A stretch of 64,000 nt of DNA from Gordonia insulae. GTDB lineage: Bacteria > Actinomycetota > Actinomycetes > Mycobacteriales > Mycobacteriaceae. Position numbers and translations under genes: made by a program. The stretch lies in contig NZ_CP033972.1 of assembly GCF_003855095.1 (NCBI RefSeq), positions 1,302,001 through 1,366,000 of the forward strand, given 5' to 3'. Numbering within the stretch: position 1 is the stretch's first letter; every line of letters begins with the position of its first letter. The notes beneath the pieces were generated by a model. The model was given only the letters and a program-made list of their open reading frames with translations, was not told where the DNA came from and ran no database searches. Positions 27,273-37,313 of the stretch are shown here, in pieces.

Positions 27273-28736
27273 ATGACCACATCTGCCTCCACAGATCGGC
27301 CCGACTCGACCAAGGCACAGATCGGCGTGACCGGTCTCGCCGTCATGGGCTCGAACATCGCCCGCAACTTCGCGCATCACGGCTACACGGTGGCCCTGCA
27401 CAACCGCAGCATCGCCAAGACCGATGCCCTGATCGCCGATCACGGCTCCGAGGGCTCGTTCATCCGGACCGAGACCATGGAGGAGTTCGTCGCGGCGCTC
27501 GAGCGTCCGCGCCGGGTCCTGATCATGGTGAAGGCCGGTGACCCGACCGACGCCGTCATCGAGGAGCTCGCCGGCCTGATGGAGCAGGGCGACATCATCA
27601 TCGACGGTGGCAACTCGCTCTACACCGACACCATCCGCCGCGAGGCCGCGATGTCCGAACGAGGACTCAACTTCGTCGGTGCCGGCATCTCCGGCGGCGA
27701 GGAGGGCGCCCTCAACGGACCGTCGATCATGCCGGGCGGCCCGGTCGAGTCCTACGAGTCGCTCGGCCCCATGCTCGAGTCGATCTCCGCGCATGTCGAC
27801 GGCGAGCCGTGCTGCACCCACATCGGCCCCGATGGCAGCGGCCACTTCGTGAAGATGGTGCACAACGGTATCGAGTACGCCGACATGCAGCTCATCGGCG
27901 AGGCCTACGACCTCATGCGCAAGGCGCTCGACATGCCGGTCGCCGAGATCGCCGACATCTTCCGTGAGTGGAACTCCGGCGACCTCGACAGCTACCTGGT
28001 CGAGATCACCGCGGAAGTCCTCTCCCAGGTCGATGCCGAGACCGGCAAACCCCTCGTCGACGTGATCGTCGACGCCGCAGGCCAGAAGGGCACCGGCCGG
28101 TGGACCGTGAAGTCCGCCCTGGATCTCGGCATCCCGACCACCGGCATCGCCGAGGCGGTGTTCGCGCGCGCACTGTCCAGTGCAACCGATCAGCGCAAGC
28201 AGGCGCAGGGCCTGGAGTCGGGCGCACTGGCCGCGGCGCCGACCGACGCCGCCACATTCGTCGACGACATCAACAAGGCGCTGTACGCGTCGAAGGTCGT
28301 CGCCTATGCGCAGGGTTTCGACCAGATCGCCGCGGGCAGCGCCGAGTACGACTGGAACGTCAAGCCCGGCGACCTCGCCACCATCTGGCGCGGTGGCTGC
28401 ATCATCCGTGCCAAGTTCCTCAACCGCATCCGTGATGCATACGCGGAGAACCCGGATCTGCCGAGCCTGTTGCTCGCGCCGTACTTCCGCAGTGCCGTCG
28501 AGGAGGCGGTGGACAGCTGGCGCCGCGTGGTGTCCACGGCCACCCTGATGGGGATCCCGGTGCCCGCCTTCGCGTCCTCGCTGGCGTACTACGACGCGCT
28601 GCGGTCCGAGCGGCTACCCGCGGCACTGACCCAGGGGCTCCGCGACTTCTTCGGCGCCCACACCTACCAGCGCATCGACAAGCCCGGCACCTTCCACACC
28701 CTGTGGAGCGGCGACCGGTCCGAAGTGACCGAATAA
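27273..28736 (+). CDS. gnd: 6-phosphogluconate dehydrogenase, decarboxylating
   Basis: This 487-residue oxidative pentose phosphate enzyme converts 6-phosphogluconate to ribulose 5-phosphate and makes NADPH. The N-terminal Rossmann segment is TGLAVMGSNIARNFAHHG, and NRSIAKTD after beta2 is typical of NADP use. IIDGGNSLYTDT, AGISGGEEGALNGPSIMPGG and FVKMVHNGIEYADMQ (catalytic Lys194) are intact. It is the long dimeric form, corresponding to mycobacterial Gnd1 by context (next to guaB1). A leaderless promoter is predicted directly upstream. Confidence 0.96.
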   Translation: MTTSASTDRPDSTKAQIGVTGLAVMGSNIARNFAHHGYTVALHNRSIAKTDALIADHGSEGSFIRTETMEEFVAALERPRRVLIMVKAGDPTDAVIEELAGLMEQGDIIIDGGNSLYTDTIRREAAMSERGLNFVGAGISGGEEGALNGPSIMPGGPVESYESLGPMLESISAHVDGEPCCTHIGPDGSGHFVKMVHNGIEYADMQLIGEAYDLMRKALDMPVAEIADIFREWNSGDLDSYLVEITAEVLSQVDAETGKPLVDVIVDAAGQKGTGRWTVKSALDLGIPTTGIAEAVFARALSSATDQRKQAQGLESGALAAAPTDAATFVDDINKALYASKVVAYAQGFDQIAAGSAEYDWNVKPGDLATIWRGGCIIRAKFLNRIRDAYAENPDLPSLLLAPYFRSAVEEAVDSWRRVVSTATLMGIPVPAFASSLAYYDALRSERLPAALTQGLRDFFGAHTYQRIDKPGTFHTLWSGDRSEVTE

Positions 28737-30200
<1,464 letters not shown>

Positions 30201-30203
30201 CGG

Positions 30204-31619
30204 GTGGAGACGGTTCTTCTCGTCGCGGGTCTGGTCGGCTTCGTCGCTCTGACCCTGGGCACTGCCCTGTTCGTCGCCGCCGAATTCTCGCTGACCGCGC
30301 TCGAGCGGTCGACGATCTCCGACGATGTCGCGACCAACGATGATCGCCGGTCCCGCCTGGTACAGCGGGCGCACTCGACGTTGTCGTTCCAGCTGTCGGG
30401 TGCTCAGCTCGGCATCACGATCACCACGCTGATCACCGGTTACATCGCCGAACCGGTTCTCGCGCAGTTCATCGATCCGGCACTCACCGGGTTGGGGCTC
30501 AGTGAGTCGATGGCGTCGGGGACCTCGCTGGCCCTCGCGCTGATCATCGCCACGTCGCTGTCGATGGTGCTGGGTGAGCTGATCCCGAAGAATCTGGCGA
30601 TCGCCAAGCCGCTGGCGGTGGCGCGGGCCACCGCCGGACCGATGACGATCTTCTCGGCGGCGTTCCGGTGGGCGATCAACGGGCTCAACGGGTCGGCCAA
30701 CTGGATCGTGCGTCGCCTCGGCATCGAGCCCGCGGAAGAACTGCGCTCGGCGCGTTCCCCGCAGGAACTCGTGTCGCTCGTGCGAAATTCCGCCCGACAG
30801 GGCTCGATCGACGAGGACACCGCGGCGCTCGTCGACCGCTCGCTCAAGTTCGGTGAGCTCACCGCCGAGGATCTGATGACCCCGCGGGTCACCGTCGACT
30901 GTCTCGATCGCGATGACAACATCCGCGACCTGGTCATGGCGTCCTCGCGGACCGGACACTCCCGCTTCCCCGTCGTCATCGACGGCGACCTCGACGATCT
31001 CGTGGGCGTCGTGCACATCAAGCAGGCGTTCACCGTGCCGCCCGAACGCGCTGCCGGAACCACCGTCGCCTCCATCGCCCGGCTGGTCCCCCGGGTTCCC
31101 GCGAGCCTCGACGGCGATTCACTGATGGAGCAGATCCGCGCGGACGGGATGGAACTCTGCGTGGTCATCGACGAGTACGGCGGTACCGCCGGGATCGTCA
31201 CCACGGAGGACCTGATCGAAGAGATCCTCGGGGATGTCACCGACGAGCACGACCAGGAGCGCGCCGACATCGCCGAGGACGGTGACGGATTCCTGTGCTC
31301 GGGTCTGTTGCGCATCGACGAGGTCGACGAGGCCACCGGCTACCGCGCCCCCGAGGGTTCCTACGACACCCTCGGCGGTCTCGTGATGTTCTGCCTCGGA
31401 CGGATTCCCGAGGTCGGCGATGTGGTCGATCTGCCCAATCGGTCGGCGTCGGGCGATGACGACGAGGACGGCGAAGACCAGCCGCCGGCCGGTTCCGAGC
31501 CGACCTGGCGCGCCACGGTCACCCAGATGGACGGCCGCCGGATCGACATCGTCTCCCTGCGGCCGCTGACGGGCTCCGAGGATGACGAGGCCTCCGCCGC
31601 GAGGGGGACCGACGCATGA
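30204..31619 (+). CDS. CorC/HlyC-type DUF21-CBS domain membrane protein
   Basis: This 471-residue protein has an N-terminal DUF21 membrane domain with about four hydrophobic segments (LLVAGLVGFVALTLGTALFV near the start; MASGTSLALALIIATSLSMV) and the motif LGELIPKNLAIAKP. A CBS pair (residues about 220-345, ending DEYGGTAGIVTTEDLIEEIL) and a C-terminal transporter-associated domain (about 360-460) follow. Family proteins act in magnesium or cobalt homeostasis at the membrane; the older name hemolysin is not informative. An acidic insert (SASGDDDEDGEDQPPAGSE) interrupts the C-terminal domain. It overlaps the next gene by four bases. Confidence 0.85.
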   Translation: METVLLVAGLVGFVALTLGTALFVAAEFSLTALERSTISDDVATNDDRRSRLVQRAHSTLSFQLSGAQLGITITTLITGYIAEPVLAQFIDPALTGLGLSESMASGTSLALALIIATSLSMVLGELIPKNLAIAKPLAVARATAGPMTIFSAAFRWAINGLNGSANWIVRRLGIEPAEELRSARSPQELVSLVRNSARQGSIDEDTAALVDRSLKFGELTAEDLMTPRVTVDCLDRDDNIRDLVMASSRTGHSRFPVVIDGDLDDLVGVVHIKQAFTVPPERAAGTTVASIARLVPRVPASLDGDSLMEQIRADGMELCVVIDEYGGTAGIVTTEDLIEEILGDVTDEHDQERADIAEDGDGFLCSGLLRIDEVDEATGYRAPEGSYDTLGGLVMFCLGRIPEVGDVVDLPNRSASGDDDEDGEDQPPAGSEPTWRATVTQMDGRRIDIVSLRPLTGSEDDEASAARGTDA

Positions 31620-32692
31620 ACGATGTCTGGGCTGTCGTCCTCACCGTCGCGCTGCTGCTCGGCAACGCGTTCTTCGTGGGTGCTGAATTCTCGCTGATCT
31701 CGGCGCGCCGGGACCGCCTCGAGGCTCTCGAGGAGAGTGGGAAGAAGCGGGCCCGCACGGTGATCCGGGCCGGTGAGAAGCTGTCCCTGATGCTGGCGGG
31801 AGCCCAGTTGGGGATCACCATCTGTTCGATCCTGCTGGGCCGCGTCGGCGAACCCGCTGTCGCGCACCTCATCGAGAAGCCCTTGGATCTGGCCCATGTC
31901 CCGCATGCGCTGTTGCATCCGATCTCGTTCGCCATCGCCCTGTCGCTGGTCGTCGTGCTGCACATCCTGATCGGCGAGATGGTGCCCAAGAACATCGCGC
32001 TGGCGGGTCCGGAGTCATCGGCGATGCTGCTGGTACCCGCCCACCTCGCCTTCATCCGGTTGGTGCGACCACTCATCGCGTTCTACAACTGGCTGGCGAA
32101 CATCTCGCTGCGCCTGCTGCGGGTGGAACCGAAGGACGAACTGACCTCGACGGTCTCACCCGGCGAGCTGGCGCAGATGCTCAGTGAGTCCAAGCAGGAG
32201 GGGCTCATCGACGCCGAGGAGCACGAGCGGTTGACCCGGGCGCTGGAGTCGGTGAGCCGGACGGTCACCGAGGTGATGATCCCGCTCGATCAGATGCGCA
32301 ACGTGTCCGTGGAGGTCGACGCCGAGACCGGCGGCACCGGACCGACGCTGGGCGCGGTCGAGCGCGCGGTCAGCGACACCGGGTTCTCCCGCTTCCCGGT
32401 CCGCGGTCCCGACGGGACGTTCACCGGCTACCTGCACCTCAAGGACGTCCTCGACGAGATCCTCGACGAGCGAGTCGGCCCGGACACCATCATCGGCATC
32501 GACAAGATCCGGCCGCTGCCGGTGATCGCCTCGACGACACCGCTGGACGAGGCCACCGCGGCGTTGCGGCGGACGAGTGCCCACATCGGTGCGGTCGTCG
32601 ACGACAGCGGCCGGACCGTCGGCATCGTCGCGATGGCCGACCTCGTCGAGGAGTTCGTCGGCACGGTCCGCGACGAGACGCATCGGGTCTGA
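31616..32692 (+). CDS. Second CorC/HlyC-type DUF21-CBS domain membrane protein
   Basis: This 358-residue paralogue of the preceding protein has the same DUF21 domain (AQLGITICSILLGRVGEPAV; IGEMVPKNIALAGP), then CBS repeats (residues about 205-345), but lacks the C-terminal transporter-associated domain. The ATG overlaps the previous stop (ATGA), so both are made together and may form a hetero-oligomer. The same tandem pair follows guaB1 in mycobacteria. Ion specificity is not determined. Confidence 0.84.
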   Translation: MNDVWAVVLTVALLLGNAFFVGAEFSLISARRDRLEALEESGKKRARTVIRAGEKLSLMLAGAQLGITICSILLGRVGEPAVAHLIEKPLDLAHVPHALLHPISFAIALSLVVVLHILIGEMVPKNIALAGPESSAMLLVPAHLAFIRLVRPLIAFYNWLANISLRLLRVEPKDELTSTVSPGELAQMLSESKQEGLIDAEEHERLTRALESVSRTVTEVMIPLDQMRNVSVEVDAETGGTGPTLGAVERAVSDTGFSRFPVRGPDGTFTGYLHLKDVLDEILDERVGPDTIIGIDKIRPLPVIASTTPLDEATAALRRTSAHIGAVVDDSGRTVGIVAMADLVEEFVGTVRDETHRV

Positions 32693-32695
32693 TCG

Positions 32696-33592
32696 ATGAC
32701 GGCCTCGATGACCGCGCGGCACGTGGGCGACGTGCTGGCCCCTGCCGAGTGGCGCGCCCACCGCGACCGGCATCGCGCTCGCGTCGACGACCTGATCGGC
32801 CCCTATCTGCGCGCCCGTCGCCGGGGCGTCAGGCATCCCGTCATCGACTTCCTGTTCACGTACTACTCGTCGCGGCCCGCGCACGTGCAGCGGTGGCATC
32901 CGGGCCACGGCATCGTGCTCGCCGGTGCGGACGAGTATCTGGGTCTGCGCGGATACCACCGGGTCGACGGTGGCGTCACGGTCGACCCGGAGTTCCACCG
33001 CGGGCGCCTCGGAGCACTCGGCGCCACGGCGGCGCTGCTCCGTGCCACCGCGTCCCGGCCGGCGCGGCTCGGCTGTTTCGGCCTGCACGAGTGGGCGATG
33101 GTGTACCGGACCGACGAGCCACGCCACGACGCCCCGCTTCGGCTGGGCCGCGCGGGCACCGATGCGGTCGTCGACGAGATGCCGTTGCGGTGCACGCATT
33201 TCGACGCGTTCCGGTTCTTCACGCCCGCCGCGCGGCCGCTCAACGAGGCCGAACTCGACCGCGATCGGCAGGCGGCCGACGAACAGCCGGGCTGCCTGCA
33301 CGCGACGATGGATCTGTACCGGGCGTGCTTCACCGTCGCCCCGCTGATCGACTCGGATCTGACCTTCTCGTGCTTCGCGTTGGCCCTGCGGGCGCGAGAA
33401 CTCGACATGCGTGCGAGTCCCTACGACCTCACCCACCTCGGCTACGACCCGATACCGATCGAGACGGCGGCGGGACGCGCACAGTATGTCCGCGAGCAGG
33501 CCGCCATCACCGAGGCCGGGGCCGCGCTGCGAGAGGCGGTCGCGCAGCGGTGCACGACGCTCGTCGCACACGCCCCCACCCGCGTCAACTGA
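32696..33592 (+). CDS. Conserved actinobacterial protein annotated as 3-methyladenine DNA glycosylase
   Basis: This 298-residue cytosolic protein begins in the pattern [21 protein letters not shown] and contains [24 protein letters not shown] and [18 protein letters not shown]. From memory these mark a widespread actinobacterial family labelled 3-methyladenine DNA glycosylase in databases. I see no motif shared with TagA, AlkA or AAG enzymes, so the DNA-repair label is unproven. It starts four bases after the CorC-like gene, suggesting co-expression. Conserved His, Cys and Asp residues ([13 protein letters not shown]) could bind a metal. Confidence 0.6.
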   Translation: MTASMTARHVGDVLAPAEWRAHRDRHRARVDDLIGPYLRARRRGVRHPVIDFLFTYYSSRPAHVQRWHPGHGIVLAGADEYLGLRGYHRVDGGVTVDPEFHRGRLGALGATAALLRATASRPARLGCFGLHEWAMVYRTDEPRHDAPLRLGRAGTDAVVDEMPLRCTHFDAFRFFTPAARPLNEAELDRDRQAADEQPGCLHATMDLYRACFTVAPLIDSDLTFSCFALALRARELDMRASPYDLTHLGYDPIPIETAAGRAQYVREQAAITEAGAALREAVAQRCTTLVAHAPTRVN

Positions 33593-33651
33593 CCGTCGTG
33601 ATGGTCGTGGACCTGCCCGGATGCCCGATGTCGGCGCAGATTACCGGCGAG

Positions 33652-33687
33652 TAGCATGTTCGGTGTCGATTCACCGCTGGAGAAAGG
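33652..33687 (+). promoter_or_regulatory. Predicted glcB promoter and ribosome binding site
   Basis: A -10 TAGCAT (33652-33657) lies 35 bases before ATG 33693. The short leader contains GGAGAAAGG (33679-33687) five bases before the start. No clear -35 is seen. Confidence 0.4.
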
Positions 33688-33692
33688 CTGTC

Positions 33693-35870
33693 ATGTCTGA
33701 CCGGATCACCGTCAACGGGCTGCAGGTCGCTTCCGTCCTGTACGACTTCATCAACAACGAGGCGTTGCCCGGTACCGGCGTAGACCCCGACGCCTTCTGG
33801 ACCGGTGCGGCATCCGTCATCGGCGATCTGGCGCCCCGCAACCGCGAACTGCTCGCGGTCCGCGACGACCTCCAGGCGCAGATCGACCAGTGGCACCGCG
33901 ATCACCCCACGTCGGACGGCGCCGTGGACTTCGACGCCTACAAGGCATTCCTCACCGAGATCGGCTACCTCGTCGAGCCGCCCGCGGACTTCCAGATCGG
34001 CACCGAGAACGTCGACCGCGAGATCTCCGAGACCGCCGGCCCGCAGCTGGTCGTCCCGGTTCTCAACGCGCGCTTCGCGCTCAACGCCTCCAATGCCCGC
34101 TGGGGTTCGCTGTACGACGCGCTCTACGGGACCGACGCGATCCCGGAAACCGATGGCGCCGAGAAGGGGTCGTCCTACAACAAGGTGCGCGGCGACAAGG
34201 TCATCGCGTACGCCAAGGACTTCCTGGACAAGGCCGTGCCGCTCGAGCAGTGCAGCTTCACCGACGTCACCGCGTTCGCCGTGGTCGACCAGGCAGTCCA
34301 GGTCACCCTTGCAGACGGGACGACCTCGACGCTCGCCGATCCGTCGGCGTTCGCCGGCTACCGGGGTGAGCCCGCCGCCCCGACATCGATCCTGTTGCGC
34401 AACAACGGCCTCTACCTCGACATCGAGATCGATCCGTCGTCGCCCATCGGCTCGACCGATCCGGCCGGGGTGAAGGACGTCGTCGTCGAATCGGCGATCA
34501 CCACCATCATGGACTTCGAGGATTCGGTCGCCGCGGTCGACGCGGACGACAAGGTGCTCGGCTACCGGAACTGGCTGGGGCTCAACAAGGGTGACCTCAG
34601 TGAAGAGGTCGCCAAGGGCGGACGGACGTTCACCCGCGTCCTCAACGGCAACCGTTCGTACAGCGCGCCGGATGGGACCGAGTTCGACCTGCACGGCCGT
34701 TCGCTGCTGTTCGTCCGCAACGTCGGGCACCTCATGACCAACAGCGCGATTCTCGACGCCGACGGCAACGAGGTCCCCGAGGGCATCCTCGACGGACTCT
34801 TCACCTCGCTGATCGGCATCCACGGGATGTCTGCAGAGGGACAGCAGAACTCGCGCACGGGGTCGATCTACATCGTGAAGCCCAAGATGCACGGCCCCGA
34901 CGAGGTCGCCTTCACCGTCGAACTCTTCGATCGTGTGGAGAAGGTGCTCGGCCTTCCGGAGAACACCCTCAAGGTCGGCATCATGGACGAGGAGCGACGC
35001 ACGACCGTCAACCTCAAGGCCTGCATCAAGGCCGCAGAGAACCGGGTCGTGTTCATCAACACCGGCTTCCTCGATCGCACCGGCGACGAGATCCACACCT
35101 CCATGCTGGCCGGCGCGATGATCCGCAAGGGTGAGATGAAGCAGCAGAAGTGGATTGCCGCCTACGAGGACTTCAACGTCGACACCGGTCTGCACGCCGG
35201 GCTGCAGCACAAGGCGCAGATCGGCAAGGGCATGTGGGCGATGCCGGATCTGATGCACGACATGCTCGAGCAGAAGATCGGTCACCCGAAGGCCGGGGCC
35301 ACCACCGCGTGGGTGCCGTCGCCGACCGCGGCGACGCTGCACGCACTGCACTATCACCTCGTCGACGTCTTCGAGCGGCAGGACGAGATCGCCAAGCGCG
35401 ATCCGGCGTCGGTCGACGACATCCTCACGATCCCCCTCGCGCCGAAGACCGACTGGTCGGCCGAGGAGAAGAAGGAAGAACTCGACAACAACTGTCAGTC
35501 CATCCTGGGCTATGTGGTCCGCTGGGTCGATCAGGGCGTCGGGTGCTCGAAGGTGCCCGACATCCACGACATCGCGTTGATGGAGGACCGGGCGACACTG
35601 CGGATCTCCAGCCAGCTGCTCGCCAACTGGCTGCACCACGGCATCGTCACCGAAGACGACGTCGTCGCGGCCCTCGAGCGGATGGCGCCGGTGGTCGACC
35701 GCCAGAACGCGGGCGACGCGTCCTACCGTCCGCTCGCCCCCGACTTCGACTCGAACATCGCCTTCCAGGCGGCAAAGGAGCTTATCCTCGAAGGTGCGAA
35801 GCAGCCGAGCGGCTACACCGAGCCGATCCTGCATCGCAAGCGGCGCGAGTTCAAGGCCGCCAACGCCTGA
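33693..35870 (+). CDS. glcB: Malate synthase G
   Basis: This 725-residue glyoxylate-shunt enzyme condenses glyoxylate with acetyl-CoA to malate. The start [19 protein letters not shown] fits the family and follows a good ribosome site. The catalytic region is intact: [17 protein letters not shown] (Arg of the active site), [20 protein letters not shown] with Cys618 and the catalytic base Asp632, and [15 protein letters not shown]. The inserted alpha/beta domain (about residues 120-260) marks isoform G, the cytosolic form used by mycobacteria. A hairpin 14 bases after the stop probably ends the transcript. Confidence 0.97.
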   Translation: MSDRITVNGLQVASVLYDFINNEALPGTGVDPDAFWTGAASVIGDLAPRNRELLAVRDDLQAQIDQWHRDHPTSDGAVDFDAYKAFLTEIGYLVEPPADFQIGTENVDREISETAGPQLVVPVLNARFALNASNARWGSLYDALYGTDAIPETDGAEKGSSYNKVRGDKVIAYAKDFLDKAVPLEQCSFTDVTAFAVVDQAVQVTLADGTTSTLADPSAFAGYRGEPAAPTSILLRNNGLYLDIEIDPSSPIGSTDPAGVKDVVVESAITTIMDFEDSVAAVDADDKVLGYRNWLGLNKGDLSEEVAKGGRTFTRVLNGNRSYSAPDGTEFDLHGRSLLFVRNVGHLMTNSAILDADGNEVPEGILDGLFTSLIGIHGMSAEGQQNSRTGSIYIVKPKMHGPDEVAFTVELFDRVEKVLGLPENTLKVGIMDEERRTTVNLKACIKAAENRVVFINTGFLDRTGDEIHTSMLAGAMIRKGEMKQQKWIAAYEDFNVDTGLHAGLQHKAQIGKGMWAMPDLMHDMLEQKIGHPKAGATTAWVPSPTAATLHALHYHLVDVFERQDEIAKRDPASVDDILTIPLAPKTDWSAEEKKEELDNNCQSILGYVVRWVDQGVGCSKVPDIHDIALMEDRATLRISSQLLANWLHHGIVTEDDVVAALERMAPVVDRQNAGDASYRPLAPDFDSNIAFQAAKELILEGAKQPSGYTEPILHRKRREFKAANA

Positions 35871-35883
35871 TCCAGCCGCCCTG

Positions 35884-35916
35884 CCGACACCCGCATGGCA
35901 GCTGCCATGGTGTCGG
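35884..35916 (+). terminator. Stem-loop after glcB
   Basis: CCGACAC and CATGGCAG on the left pair with CTGCCATG and GTGTCGG on the right, with a three-base bulge (CCG). The 15 paired bases begin 14 nt after the glcB stop. It is probably a rho-independent-like terminator lacking a U-tract. Two ATG codons (35895, 35907) lie inside it, which argues against their use as starts. Confidence 0.5.
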
Positions 35917-35931
35917 TGGCGGTGACTCCGC

Positions 35932-35937
35932 TATCGT
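35932..35937 (+). promoter_or_regulatory. -10 element upstream of the solute-binding-like gene
   Basis: TATCGT lies downstream of the glcB stem-loop and 65 bases before the proposed TTG 36003. A transcript starting near 35944 would exclude the upstream ATG codons. Confidence 0.35.
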
Positions 35938-36002
35938 CGTCCGTTGTCACCCCGGTCACACGACCGGGGTCGACTCGGACCCGAGCAGCGGAAGGCGGGG
36001 GG

Positions 36003-37256
36003 TTGGCACACCATCGGAGTACTGACGGCCGCACGGGCATCCGTGGGCGTGGGGTCAGTCGAGGGCTGGTCGGTTCCCTGTTGACGTTGGTGCTGGTCGC
36101 CGCCCTGGTCCTGCTCTGGGCGCAGCTCGGCGACCGCATCGACCGCCAGGGCGACCAGGCCGCGGGCACCTGTGTGGAGGGGAAGACGACCGTTCCCGTC
36201 GTCGCCGATCCCGATATCGCCCCGGCGCTGGCCACGATCGCGCAGGAGTACGCGAAGACCGATCCGGTGGTCCGCGACCACTGCGTGACGGTGGAGGTGC
36301 GTCCCGGCGACGCGAAGGTCACCCTCGACGGTCTGTCCGGCACCTGGGACGCCGCATCGCTGGGCGCGTACCCGGCCGCGTGGGTCCCGCAATCCTCGAT
36401 CTGGGCCGCCGACCTGATGACGGCCACACCAGCTGCTGTGGACGGAAAGCCCGCGTCGCTGGTGAGTTCGCCGGTCGTGCTGGCCACGGCACCACGATTG
36501 GCCGAGGCGTTCGAGGGGAATCTGGAATGGCAACAGTTGCCGACCCTGCAGCGACGTGACGCCGCCCTCGGCGACGTCGGGCTCGGCAGTTGGGGATCGA
36601 TCCGTCTCGCGATGCCGACCGGAGCGCAGTCCGATGCGACCGCGCTCAGCGCCCAGGCGGTGGCGGCGCAGGTCACCCGCACCACGGGAACCCTGACCGA
36701 GCAGGATGCTAGTTCGTCACGGGTGGCCTCGAGCATCGATGCGATGACCGACGGTGCGCCGCAGTCACCCGACGGCACCCCGGTCGGCGCGGCCCGATCG
36801 ATCGCCGACGCCGACGACGACGCGTCGGCACCCATTCACGCGGTGGCGATCACCGAGCAGGCCCTCTATCAGTTGACGAAGTCCGACACGTCGGCACGTC
36901 TCGCCGAGGTGGTACCCGGCGGCCCGACCCCGGTCGCCGACTACCCGATCATCCGATTGGCCGGTTCCGGGGTGTCGGCCGAGCAGACCGATGCGGTGTC
37001 GGAGTTCTTCGAATTCGTGAACAAGCCGGAACAGATGAGCACTCTGACCGCGCTCGGGTTCCGCGGCGACGCACCGATGCCGGCACCGAATGCGACCGTC
37101 ACCTTCCCCGTCACCGCGAACCCGATGCCGACACCGGAGACGGCCGCGACCGTCACGATCAACCGACTGGTGTACGGGCCCGACAGCGGTCCTCGTCCAG
37201 CGGAGGCCGGTTCGTCGACGACCCCGGGTTCGACCAGCCCGGCCGCCGGCGGCTGA
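36003..37256 (+). CDS. Membrane-anchored solute-binding-like protein (Rv1836c-related)
   Basis: This protein of about 417 residues has one N-terminal transmembrane segment (LVGSLLTLVLVAALVLLWAQ) after about 14 cytosolic residues. Its extracytoplasmic domain resembles a bacterial solute-binding fold (VVADPDIAPALATIAQEYAK; SLGAYPAAWVPQSSIW; LGSWGSIRLAMPTG). It resembles the N-terminal part of mycobacterial Rv1836c but lacks that protein's VWA-like extension, as I recall it. TTG 36003 is proposed because GGAAGG lies about seven bases upstream and the upstream ATGs fall in a terminator-like hairpin; an in-frame ATG at 35895 is the alternative. The C-terminal tail is Pro/Ser/Thr-rich. The function is unknown. 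Confidence 0.6.
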   Translation: MAHHRSTDGRTGIRGRGVSRGLVGSLLTLVLVAALVLLWAQLGDRIDRQGDQAAGTCVEGKTTVPVVADPDIAPALATIAQEYAKTDPVVRDHCVTVEVRPGDAKVTLDGLSGTWDAASLGAYPAAWVPQSSIWAADLMTATPAAVDGKPASLVSSPVVLATAPRLAEAFEGNLEWQQLPTLQRRDAALGDVGLGSWGSIRLAMPTGAQSDATALSAQAVAAQVTRTTGTLTEQDASSSRVASSIDAMTDGAPQSPDGTPVGAARSIADADDDASAPIHAVAITEQALYQLTKSDTSARLAEVVPGGPTPVADYPIIRLAGSGVSAEQTDAVSEFFEFVNKPEQMSTLTALGFRGDAPMPAPNATVTFPVTANPMPTPETAATVTINRLVYGPDSGPRPAEAGSSTTPGSTSPAAGG

Positions 37257-37271
37257 CGGCGTCCACGAGAC

Positions 37272-37301
37272 CGGCGCCCGGGGCTCTCCCCCGGGTCGCC
37301 G
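37272..37301. terminator. GC-rich bidirectional terminator hairpin
   Basis: CGGCG-CCCGGGG pairs with CCCCGGG-CGCCG around a CTCTC loop, with one unpaired T, giving a 12-bp stem. It lies between the stops of the converging solute-binding-like and gcvP genes, so it could serve both. Confidence 0.55.
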
Positions 37302-37313
37302 ACGTCACGCCGA

